Below, piece after piece: positions 1-6,525 of a DNA stretch of 64,000 nt. Position 1 is the first letter of the stretch; each line of letters starts with the position of its first letter. Under the pieces are notes generated by a model, which saw only the letters and a list, made by a program, of their open reading frames with translations, made no database searches and was not told the DNA's origin. The stretch is from Pseudooceanicola atlanticus. Lineage in GTDB: Bacteria; Pseudomonadota; Alphaproteobacteria; Rhodobacterales; Rhodobacteraceae. Location of the stretch: contig NZ_AQQX01000003.1 in assembly GCF_000768315.1 (NCBI RefSeq), forward strand, positions 1-64,000, written 5' to 3'. Made by a program: the position numbers and the translations under genes.

Positions 1-380
1 CATAGGCGGCTGAGAAACAACGCTCTTGTTACAAGAGTGCGCCGGGTCCCATCAGTTAGCCGCCGCGTAGGCGGTAGAGGAGAAAAAGGTGTTTCCGTGT
101 GCAACGGCTCCACCCTATCTCCTTGTCAGGGACCCGGCGTGAGCCGCCGCATAGGCGGCTGAGAAACAACGCTCTTGTTACAAGGGTGCGCCGGGTCCCA
201 CCAGTTAGCCGCCGCGTAGGCGGTAGAGGAGAAAAAGGTGTTTCCGTGTGCAACGGCGCCAACCTATCTCCTTACCAGGGACCCGGTGTGAGCCGCCGCG
301 TAGGCGGCTGAGAAACAACGCTCTTGATACAAGAGTGCGCCGGGTCCCATCAGTTAGCCGCCGAGTAGGCGGTAGAGGGA
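1..380 (+). repeat. 149-bp tandem repeat, about 2.5 copies
   Basis: Position 1 realigns with 150 and 299, giving a period of exactly 149 bp with only scattered substitutions between copies. Each unit contains two hairpin-bearing 28-nt subunits, at 139-166 and 204-231 in the best complete unit. They are separated by alternating 37-nt and 56-nt stretches. The array is cut by the left window edge and ends near 380, where the sequence becomes unique. Short reading frames inside it have no coding character. Confidence 0.95.
1..380 (+). CRISPR. Type I-F-like CRISPR repeats with abnormal spacing
   Basis: The subunits at 139-166 and 288-315, and the partial one at 1-17, are 28 nt long. They read GTGA, stem GCCGCC, loop GCATA or GCGTA, stem GGCGGC, then TGAGAAA. 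This matches the length and layout of type I-F repeats (stem CTGCC, loop GTATA, stem GGCAG, tail CTAAGAAA), which Cas6f cleaves. Degenerate versions sit at 55-82, 204-231 and 353-380. Against a normal array: the intervals are 37 and 56 nt instead of 32, and the 'spacers' are near-identical between units. No cas genes are visible. It may be the tail of an array, an array-derived tandem duplication, or a mobile-element RNA that mimics I-F repeats. Confidence 0.45.
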
Positions 381-577
381 CCTGGATCTCCGGCCCGAAC
401 TCTGTGATCCTTGCGTTGAAGATGCGGATATCGCCCCGGTGGAAGATCGCAGGTCCCCAAGGAAAAACCTTCGGAGACGGCAGTCAGATTGCCAATCTCT
501 CAGGTCTCAACCGCTCCGATTCAGTTCTTCATGGAATCACCCGGTAGCTGCTGATCGCGACTAACGGTCGATGCTGG
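381..577. other. Unique non-coding stretch after the repeat array
   Basis: This 197-bp gap lies between the end of the tandem repeat and the stop codon of the small mobilization gene. I see no plausible gene, no clear promoter and no strong terminator in it. Confidence 0.5.
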
Positions 578-859
578 CTATTGCTTCTCTCCGGGCGACG
601 CGGGCAGAGGCTCAAGACCGAGAAACTTCCGATCTGTCGGTCGATTGATGTGTTTGTCGATGAACCGTTCCAACCTCTTGCGATCCTCCGGGCTGGCCTT
701 GGCCATCGCCGCCAGAAACGCACCACCGTGGATGTATTTACGCCGATCGTCTTCCTTGCGCTGACGCTTCTTCTCCTCGCCCTCCGCAGATTTCAAGCGC
801 GCCTGCGCCTGCTCCAGTTTTTCCCTGAGCATCTCTACCCGTTTGCTGCGATCTGTCAT
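578..859 (-). CDS. Small MobC-like mobilization accessory protein
   Basis: This 93-residue protein is very basic and helical, rich in Lys, Arg and Glu. It has a heptad-like N-terminal half (about residues 5-45) and a C-terminal block containing HGGAFLAAMAKASPEDRKRL. Proteins of this size and composition commonly sit divergently next to MobA/MobL relaxase genes and help open oriT. Here the relaxase gene starts 216 bp away on the other strand. I chose the start at 859 because a strong AGGAGG ribosome-binding site precedes it; the frame stays open further upstream without such a site. Function is inferred mainly from context. Confidence 0.6.
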   Translation of the reverse strand: MTDRSKRVEMLREKLEQAQARLKSAEGEEKKRQRKEDDRRKYIHGGAFLAAMAKASPEDRKRLERFIDKHINRPTDRKFLGLEPLPASPGEKQ

Positions 860-985
860 GGGAACACCTCCTGATTTCTCATCTCCGAAAGGGAGATGTT
901 GCCCGGCCTTGCTTCGCGCACCCAAAAATCGGAACGACGACGCGGGAACAGCTGTGCACGGCACCCGTCCCCGCCGCCGAGAGGC

Positions 986-1017
986 AAGGGCGCAGTTACG
1001 CAAAGTTGAAACTTTGC
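986..1017 (-). other. IncQ-type oriT-like site (putative nic region)
   Basis: On the minus strand an 8-bp inverted repeat (GCAAAGTT/AACTTTGC, 1000-1017) is followed by CGTAACTGCGCCCTT (986-1000). This is the arrangement of the RSF1010/R1162 origin of transfer, where an inverted repeat precedes GTAAGTGCGCCCT and the relaxase nicks just inside the GCGC. It lies in the 216-bp gap between the divergent mobilization genes, exactly where oriT is expected for a MobA/MobL relaxase. The match is by recall of the IncQ consensus, not by alignment. Confidence 0.65.
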
Positions 1018-1075
1018 CGCGCGCTGCCGCGAGCATTGAGGAGCGGATACCCGCCCCGAGCACGATTTCATTTCT

Positions 1076-2314
1076 ATGAAACACTTGCGCCCACATCCAG
1101 CCAGCCATTGCCCACTCCTGGTCATTTCCCGGTCGGACGGACGGTCATCCGTCGCCGCGGCCGCTTACGCCTCTCGGAGCCGGATGACCGATCATCGGAC
1201 TGGTCTGATTTTCAACTATCGCAATGTTCCGGGTCTCCTGCACGAGGGCCTCGTGGGCTGGAAATCCTCTGCCGAGGAACTTTGGAACGCCGCCGAGAAA
1301 TCCGAGGTGCGAAGCAACGCGCGTGTCGCGAGGGAACTGAGGCCGGCCCTGCCCGCTGAGCTGCCGCACAACGAGCAGATCCGTCTGGTTCACGGGTTTG
1401 CGTGCTGGCTGCGAGACTCGTTCGGTGTTGCCGTCCATTATGTGACCCACGCCCCCAGATTCTTCGACGAAGAATGGGGGAAGGCGCTCTGGAAAAACCG
1501 TGGGACGGAGGTCGGCGAACAGGACTATTTTACCGCTCTAAAAGACCCAACAAAGAGCAATATCAACTTTCATGCGCACATCCGGTTCACGACCCGGGAA
1601 GTCGAGCGCGATAGTGGCGTTTTCGGAGAGAAAACGCGTGTGCTCGACGCACGGGACACCGGTGCCGCCTGCGTCCTTCTCATGCGCCAAGAATGGGAAA
1701 ACCGAACAAACGCCGCGCTCAAACGCTGTGGATCATCCGCTCGTATCGACCTGCGTTCCTATGCCGATCAAGCAGCGGCTGGCGACGCGCCGGAAGGGCT
1801 TGAGCCCCAGAGGCACGAGGGACCGAAGACGGCAGCGATCAAAAGAAAACGGCGGCAGGCAAAAGCAGCACCAGCGGGGGCCAGACAACGGGACCGCGCG
1901 ACCGTGCGCTCAAGGAATGAGGCTCTGTGGCAGGCGTGGGATCTGAAGCGCGCAAGGCAACGGGAAGAAGCTCGGAGATCCGGAGAGTCGCAGCATATCG
2001 CGAACAAGCGGGAGGCTGAGCGCCGACAGGAAGCCACGGCTCATGCTGACAGGATCCGTTCGGCCGATACTGATGAAGCAATAAGGGCCGCGGTCGAACA
2101 GTCACACTCCGTCGAGAGCACTCGAGCTGGATGCGGCTGGGCCCAGGCTATCAGCGACGCAATGGCCGGACGCGGTCCCTTCGCCGAAGGTTTCGAGAAC
2201 GACGAAACGATAGATCCCGAGAACTGCAATCTGCCCCATGCTCCGGAACCCGAACCGATCATGCGGCCGGTCGCGGTGAAGCGCCGCTCTCCGCGGCAGC
2301 GCACACGGGGATAG
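1076..2314 (+). CDS. mobA: MobA/MobL-family relaxase
   Basis: The protein nicks and covalently binds oriT to start conjugative transfer of single-stranded DNA. Near the N-terminus (residues 18-31) SRSDGRSSVAAAAY is the family hallmark, with Tyr31 a candidate catalytic tyrosine. NFHAHIRFTT (residues 164-173) supplies the metal-binding HUH pair. The C-terminal half is basic, Arg/Ala-rich and probably coiled. At 412 residues it resembles relaxase-only forms and lacks the primase domain of RSF1010 MobA. No coupling protein or type IV secretion genes are visible, so transfer would need a helper, at least as far as this end of the element shows. The start at 1076 is the first ATG ahead of the conserved block. 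Confidence 0.85.
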   Translation: MKHLRPHPASHCPLLVISRSDGRSSVAAAAYASRSRMTDHRTGLIFNYRNVPGLLHEGLVGWKSSAEELWNAAEKSEVRSNARVARELRPALPAELPHNEQIRLVHGFACWLRDSFGVAVHYVTHAPRFFDEEWGKALWKNRGTEVGEQDYFTALKDPTKSNINFHAHIRFTTREVERDSGVFGEKTRVLDARDTGAACVLLMRQEWENRTNAALKRCGSSARIDLRSYADQAAAGDAPEGLEPQRHEGPKTAAIKRKRRQAKAAPAGARQRDRATVRSRNEALWQAWDLKRARQREEARRSGESQHIANKREAERRQEATAHADRIRSADTDEAIRAAVEQSHSVESTRAGCGWAQAISDAMAGRGPFAEGFENDETIDPENCNLPHAPEPEPIMRPVAVKRRSPRQRTRG

Positions 2315-2545
2315 AGGCGCGGCACAGGCGACGGTTTGTTGCTGAGGCACTCCGCATTTCTCCTACCGACTGTATGCCCGCCCGCCTCCAATAGCGCCGA
2401 AACGAGGTTAAGCGGCGATCCTGCTGCACTTCCACCGAGAGGGATATCTGCACCGGCTGCACGCGCGTTGTGACGCGCATCCGGTGGCCGATACCCGAGA
2501 GAGGCAATGTTGGACCGCGTCGATCATCGAAGCCAGGAGATATTG

Positions 2546-3070
2546 ATGTTCGATCACACAATCCATGTCGCAGCCAACTGGGCCGAATATGTCGAGCCAG
2601 GTCATGTCGTGCTGTTTCGCTTCCCCGTTCGCTATCCGCAAACGAAAGACGGATTGCCGACGGCCCGCCCCTGCCTCGTGCTCGAAGTCGATGGCGAAGG
2701 AGCTTCCCGCAAACTCGTGCTTGCCTATGGGACAACTGCGACATCGATTTCACACACCGGCTACGACATTCGCCTCACACGCTTGTCCGACCTAAAAAGT
2801 GCAGGTTTGAAACGGCCCACTCGCTTCATCGGCGCTCGTCTGTTGTCGGTCAGTCCGAACCATGATGGCTTCCCCATTGGAATGACCGGCACACCGGTCA
2901 CAGGTCGTCTGGCAGATGCCCCTTGGGAAAGGATGCAATGGGTGCGCGCGCGTCTCCATGCCGAGCACGGTATAGCCGTCGAGCACCAGAGGGAACGCAG
3001 CTCAACCTCCGTCGCCGTTGAGCATCGCATGCGGCGAACGATGAAATCGGGACGCCAATCGGCAGTCTAA
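2546..3070 (+). CDS. PemK/MazF-like protein of the mobile element
   Basis: The 174-residue product opens its conserved part with GHVVLFRFPV (about residue 20) and continues with a RPCLVLEV strand (about residues 41-48). That pattern recalls the G-x-V-x4-FP...RPxLVL core of PemK/MazF-type toxins, which are mostly mRNA interferases. The match is partial: the family is usually about 110 residues, and here a C-terminal basic extension follows. No antitoxin-like gene precedes it; a small helical gene follows at 3143. The start at 2546 is supported by AGGAG seven bases upstream. It could equally be a non-toxic PemK-like domain protein. Confidence 0.5.
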   Translation: MFDHTIHVAANWAEYVEPGHVVLFRFPVRYPQTKDGLPTARPCLVLEVDGEGASRKLVLAYGTTATSISHTGYDIRLTRLSDLKSAGLKRPTRFIGARLLSVSPNHDGFPIGMTGTPVTGRLADAPWERMQWVRARLHAEHGIAVEHQRERSSTSVAVEHRMRRTMKSGRQSAV

Positions 3071-3142
3071 CCACCGGCAGTATGACCGGCCCCTCCATGG
3101 TGAGGGCCGGTCGCACTCCGGCTCGCAGACTTGGAGAGAAAC

Positions 3143-3562
3143 ATGTTTCCGAAACCCACCACATACGCCAACGGCAACAACCATCGCATGGTGCATTTCT
3201 TCGATCAGAAAATGCATGGAGATTTCGAGAGGATGGAGGACATCCTCGCTGACGCGTCACGCCATACCCGAGCGGCGTGCGAAGAGATCAGCCAGCTTCC
3301 CTACGAGGCGTGCAAACCACTCCAGCGGTGGTCTGGCGATCTCGACAAGCATCTCGAACAAAACTCACTGCTCACTGAGGATTTCCGCCACGCTACTCGT
3401 TCGGCGCTTCGCGAAATGGCGAAGCTGGAGCCGGAGCTGGCCCCCGGTCTGATAGACGATGCCATGCGATTTTTGCGCGATGCTCTGGAGGCGTCCTACC
3501 GGGTCTGCGACTTGCTCGCAGCGGAGCAAGCCATCGCCAAGCACCGGGGAAACCGTAACTGA
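3143..3562 (+). CDS. Hypothetical helical protein of the mobile element
   Basis: I do not recognise this 139-residue protein. It is predicted mostly helical and acidic, with no signal peptide or membrane segment. It lies 72 bp after the PemK-like gene on the same strand, so the two could be co-transcribed. The ATG at 3143 has GGAGAG just upstream, which favours it over a TTG four codons earlier. Position invites an antitoxin or plasmid-maintenance guess, but nothing in the sequence proves it. Confidence 0.6.
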   Translation: MFPKPTTYANGNNHRMVHFFDQKMHGDFERMEDILADASRHTRAACEEISQLPYEACKPLQRWSGDLDKHLEQNSLLTEDFRHATRSALREMAKLEPELAPGLIDDAMRFLRDALEASYRVCDLLAAEQAIAKHRGNRN

Positions 3563-3870
3563 CGCCGAGATCGCCGGGGCTGGATCCCCCGGCGCCAGGG
3601 CGCGCTGGCCCCACTCACCTTTCTTTTGCTCAAGTTGGCGCGCCCGTCCTGACACCACCGCCTTTACCGGCAATGAATACCAGGAAGTGATCATCGTTCC
3701 CGGAAAGACCGATCACAGGTCAGAACGAACTGTTTCCTATACAGATGTTTATCCCGCGAAATCTGTCGGCTACTTTCAACCTCAGCACGAACGGAGCCAC
3801 TTCATGTAGCGAACACCTTCCATGCCCTCGAAACCAGCCGCATCCCTGCGGTGGTCGGGCATGGAGTGCT
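3563..3870. other. Intergenic region within the element
   Basis: A 308-bp gap without a convincing gene. Short open frames here lack ribosome-binding sites and coding bias. I see no RNA gene or strong inverted repeat. Confidence 0.4.
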
Positions 3871-4122
3871 ATGTCGAAAAAGACAACCGCGCGGGCCGCG
3901 GCGAACGCAAGAGCCCAAGTCTCCCTGACCTCCTCGACCGCGCGGATCGAACAGGTCAGAACTACCCTCTGTCAGGCAGCGAGGCTGATCACCCAGGGCG
4001 AAACCTGGATGCTCCCATACCTGAAAAGGCTCAAGGCCGAACTTGATCGGCTCGAAGACGACCAAGACCTTCTCCTTCAAGCCCAAGAAATCGCCAACGC
4101 CGCCCCTCGCAGGGCGGCGTAA
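3871..4122 (+). CDS. Small hypothetical coiled-coil protein
   Basis: This 83-residue protein has a basic, Ala-rich N-terminus and a helical C-terminal half (from about residue 45) with a leucine-rich amphipathic stretch (YLKRLKAELDRLEDD). There are no recognisable enzyme motifs. The ATG at 3871 has a weak GGAG four to five bases upstream. A GC-rich hairpin overlaps its 3' end. It is part of the element cargo and is too short to assign a role. Confidence 0.45.
   Translation: MSKKTTARAAANARAQVSLTSSTARIEQVRTTLCQAARLITQGETWMLPYLKRLKAELDRLEDDQDLLLQAQEIANAAPRRAA
4097..4120 (+). terminator. Hairpin at the 3' end of the small coiled-coil gene
   Basis: A 9-bp perfect stem (ACGCCGCCC/GGGCGGCGT) with a 6-nt loop overlaps the last codons of the preceding gene. 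It is followed by AATGCTTT, a weak T run. It is a plausible but imperfect intrinsic terminator. Confidence 0.4.
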
Positions 4123-4209
4123 TGCTTTCACATCTACCGGAAACGGAGTGATCAGCGCGTGCAGCTTAACATGGCGTGCATGTCGTATGGTGCTATCGTC
4201 GAGAGAGAT

Positions 4210-4761
4210 ATGTCCGACAACACAGAAAACACTGAAAAAAAGGCTGCTATGTCACACTATGCGGTCATCGACTTCGAAGCCAGCAGCCTTTCGTCTGACA
4301 GCTGGCCGATCGAGATCGGTTTGTCATGGCTCGACGAAGGTCAGGTTAGGACCTGGTCATCTCTTATGCGGCCATCCAGATCATGGAACCTCGATGACTG
4401 GTCTGATGAGAGCGCAGCAGTTCACCGGATCCCCATAGAAATCGTCCACGCTGCGCCATGCGTCGATGTAGTCGCGGCCCGTTTCTTCGAAGTCCTCGGA
4501 ACGCGCCAGTTGGTCTCCGACGCGCCGGTCTTTGAAACACACTGGTTAACGAGAATGACCGAGGCCGCTGACCAGCCGGCCAAAGGACCGGTGCTCGATT
4601 TCCACCGGGTTTCATTCGCGAACTTCAGCGGCCTTGCCCTCGATTTGCTATACGAAACGATCGAGAGAAAGGTTGTGCCGCATCGAGCTGGCCCCGACAG
4701 CGCCCGATTGGTTGCTGGTTGGCGCAGAGCCCTTGCGCATCATGAGGACCACCTCTCGTAG
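4210..4761 (+). CDS. DEDDh-type 3'-5' exonuclease-like protein
   Basis: The DnaQ/RNase T-like fold is indicated by three ordered motifs. ExoI is IDFEASS (Asp and Glu at about residues 21 and 23). An ExoII-like SDAPVFETHWL follows near the middle. ExoIII-like HRAGPDSARL near the C-terminus supplies the His and Asp. Such enzymes remove nucleotides from 3' ends of DNA or RNA. At 183 residues it is close to a minimal domain and lies just before the integrase gene, so it is element cargo. The start is uncertain: ATG 4249 begins five codons before the first catalytic motif and has AAGG upstream, while 4210 gives a short polar extension. Confidence 0.65.
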   Translation: MSDNTENTEKKAAMSHYAVIDFEASSLSSDSWPIEIGLSWLDEGQVRTWSSLMRPSRSWNLDDWSDESAAVHRIPIEIVHAAPCVDVVAARFFEVLGTRQLVSDAPVFETHWLTRMTEAADQPAKGPVLDFHRVSFANFSGLALDLLYETIERKVVPHRAGPDSARLVAGWRRALAHHEDHLS

Positions 4762-4791
4762 ATTTTGCCGCAGCACCCGGTTTTGCCACGA

Positions 4792-6123
4792 TCATGCGAG
4801 ATGATCGGGCACCGGCAAGGACAGCTGCTGGGCAATCTCGTGCCGCTTTTCGAGCGTCACATCGTCACCGTAGACCGGCCGCCCCCGGATCTTTTTGATG
4901 CTGTGGCCCATCATGTGGCCCTTCTCCGTTTCGCTCACCCGGAACGCCTCCATCCTGCTCTCCCAGGAATGCCGCAGACCTCCGATCGTGTGCTCTGGCG
5001 AAGGAAAGAGACCACTTGTCCTAAGACGGCCATTCACATTGCCGGAATACCCACCCCTACCGCGATACCTGGGGAACCCATCCGGGTTTCGCCGTGCCGC
5101 CGCCAAGGCGACGCCCACCAATGGCACCTGACGCTTCGACGCATGGTTCTTGATTTCGCGCCGGTGCTCGCCGCCGCTATTCGCGACGAGGATGTGGGGA
5201 ATGGCTGCATCCAGCACGATCGCCTCAGGCGGGAGATCGTGGATTTCAGATTGTCGACACCCAGTCTCAATGGAGATCAGAAGGATGTCCCGCGCTTCGG
5301 CATTGAGATTGTCGAACGCCCCAGGTGCGAACCATTTCTCGACGATCCAGTCGGTCGGAATCTCCAGCTTCCGGTTTTCATCATTGTGCCGATCACGCAG
5401 ACTGACCCTCCGATACGGCTCGGGAGGGTTCGGTCGCGCGATGTTCTCGTAGTAACGCCTAAGCATTCCTGCGAGGTTGGCGAACTCTTTGTTTGCGCTC
5501 TCAATCGCGAGGCCTTCGGCAGCCACCCTGCGCTTCCACCACGCTCGATGCCGTAGCGCGACCGCATGGTCGATATCCTCCACGAGGATGTCGGCACCGT
5601 CCAACGCCGCCCGTAGGTTGCTGGCAGCCCGGATTTTCGCATTGCGCCAGACCCGCATCTGGTTGGGATTTTTGAACCGATTGTCGAATGCAGCAAGCTG
5701 CTCATCAGCAGCCGCGAACTGGGATAGTCGCAGGCCCGTCTGCTCCACGCCGCCAAGCAAGGCCGTCGCGACCTTTGGATCGCTTCCATGCCTTTCCACG
5801 GCGGCGAACCGACCCAACAACTCATCCAGAGGCGCTGTCACGAGATCCGCGACCGGGCGATAGGGAAATCCTTCATTGGCCGCGATATGCGATGCAGCGG
5901 CCAGTTGATCTACGGTGCCTGACATTTCCGGTGTGAGTGCCCGCATCGCTTCAAGATCCTTGAGAATCTGAGCTTCAGCAGCGGGCAGAAGCTCGCGCGC
6001 GCGTCGCTCGCTGTCCGTTCGTAGACTGCGATGAATCTCACTGCGACCGGCGACATCGAGATATCTCCGCGGCACCCGCATCCGGAGATGCCAGATGCCG
6101 TTTCGCTTGTGCAATCCCGCCAT
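4792..6123 (-). CDS. int: Tyrosine recombinase (integrase) with DUF6538-like N-terminus
   Basis: This 443-residue site-specific recombinase would integrate and excise the element at tRNA-Ser. The N-terminus (MAGLHKRNGIWHLRMRVPRR) is of the DUF6538 type common in alphaproteobacterial integrases. A SAM-like DNA-binding region follows, then the catalytic domain: Arg in TGCRQSEI, Lys in ASKRQVPLV, Arg in GGLRHSW, His in MGHSIKK and Tyr in RPVYGDD. The first residue of the usual HxxR box appears to be Gly. The gene reads away from the attachment site, whose tRNA fragment lies about 150 bp upstream of its start. The cargo genes converge on it. Confidence 0.9.
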   Translation of the reverse strand: MAGLHKRNGIWHLRMRVPRRYLDVAGRSEIHRSLRTDSERRARELLPAAEAQILKDLEAMRALTPEMSGTVDQLAAASHIAANEGFPYRPVADLVTAPLDELLGRFAAVERHGSDPKVATALLGGVEQTGLRLSQFAAADEQLAAFDNRFKNPNQMRVWRNAKIRAASNLRAALDGADILVEDIDHAVALRHRAWWKRRVAAEGLAIESANKEFANLAGMLRRYYENIARPNPPEPYRRVSLRDRHNDENRKLEIPTDWIVEKWFAPGAFDNLNAEARDILLISIETGCRQSEIHDLPPEAIVLDAAIPHILVANSGGEHRREIKNHASKRQVPLVGVALAAARRNPDGFPRYRGRGGYSGNVNGRLRTSGLFPSPEHTIGGLRHSWESRMEAFRVSETEKGHMMGHSIKKIRGRPVYGDDVTLEKRHEIAQQLSLPVPDHLA

Positions 6124-6271
6124 GATTTCCCCCGTATCCGAGCCGGACCCGATTCCACAGATTCAGCCGGGTTTGCTCCACATTTTGCTACACAATGCCC
6201 GGCATGTCTCGCATCGTGATGTGTCGCAACTATCTTGAAATCATGGCTTTTTCAGGATGCAGATTGTCGCA

Positions 6272-6294
6272 TTCGAATCCCTGTCTCTCCGCCA
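6272..6294 (+). other. att site: 3' end of a tRNA-Ser gene (fragment)
   Basis: The T-loop TTCGAAT, the 3' T-stem CCCTG, the acceptor strand TCTCTCC and GCCA follow in perfect tRNA spacing. The acceptor strand would pair with GGAGAGA, the typical 5' end of tRNA-Ser. The sequence to its left cannot form the T-stem, D-arm or anticodon arm, so only the 3' 23 nt are present. A truncated tRNA 3' end beside an integrase gene is the classic scar of site-specific integration. The intact gene should lie at the other element end, reading rightwards. Confidence 0.75.
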
Positions 6295-6329
6295 CTTTTC
6301 CTTGATTTCACTGCGAAATCTGGAAAAGT
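6294..6329. other. Stem-loop abutting the attachment site
   Basis: ACTTTTCC pairs with GGAAAAGT, and inside it GATTTC pairs with GAAATC around a 5-nt loop. It begins at the last base of the tRNA fragment. It could be the old terminator of the tRNA gene or a recombination-associated site. The rest of 6330-6525 shows no gene. Confidence 0.45.
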
Positions 6330-6525
6330 GACAACCACACCAACGCTCTGATGAATTTTCAGCTTTTCGTCAGCCGGTATGTTCGTCGGTTTGAAGACGC
6401 AAACCTTGCTTTGGCCTCCTGCTTCATTCTGCTTTTCGGTTGGTCGCAGAAGTTCGCAAACACCGCTGTAATCCGACGCCAAAGGTCCACGACCCGAGGC
6501 CCCCGGCAACCAGTCACAAACGACT

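Noticed and set aside
55-82. Integron attC-like core because of GTTAGCC and a hairpin
   Set aside because: GTTAGCC does not fit the GTTRRRY core, and no integron integrase or cassette genes are present.
56-547. Short open frames on both strands across the tandem repeat
   Set aside because: They repeat with the 149-bp period, lack ribosome-binding sites, and are explained by the repeat itself.
6200-6294. A complete tRNA-Ser gene
   Set aside because: No GGAGAGA 5' acceptor strand, D-arm or anticodon arm can be placed upstream; even the T-stem's 5' strand is missing.
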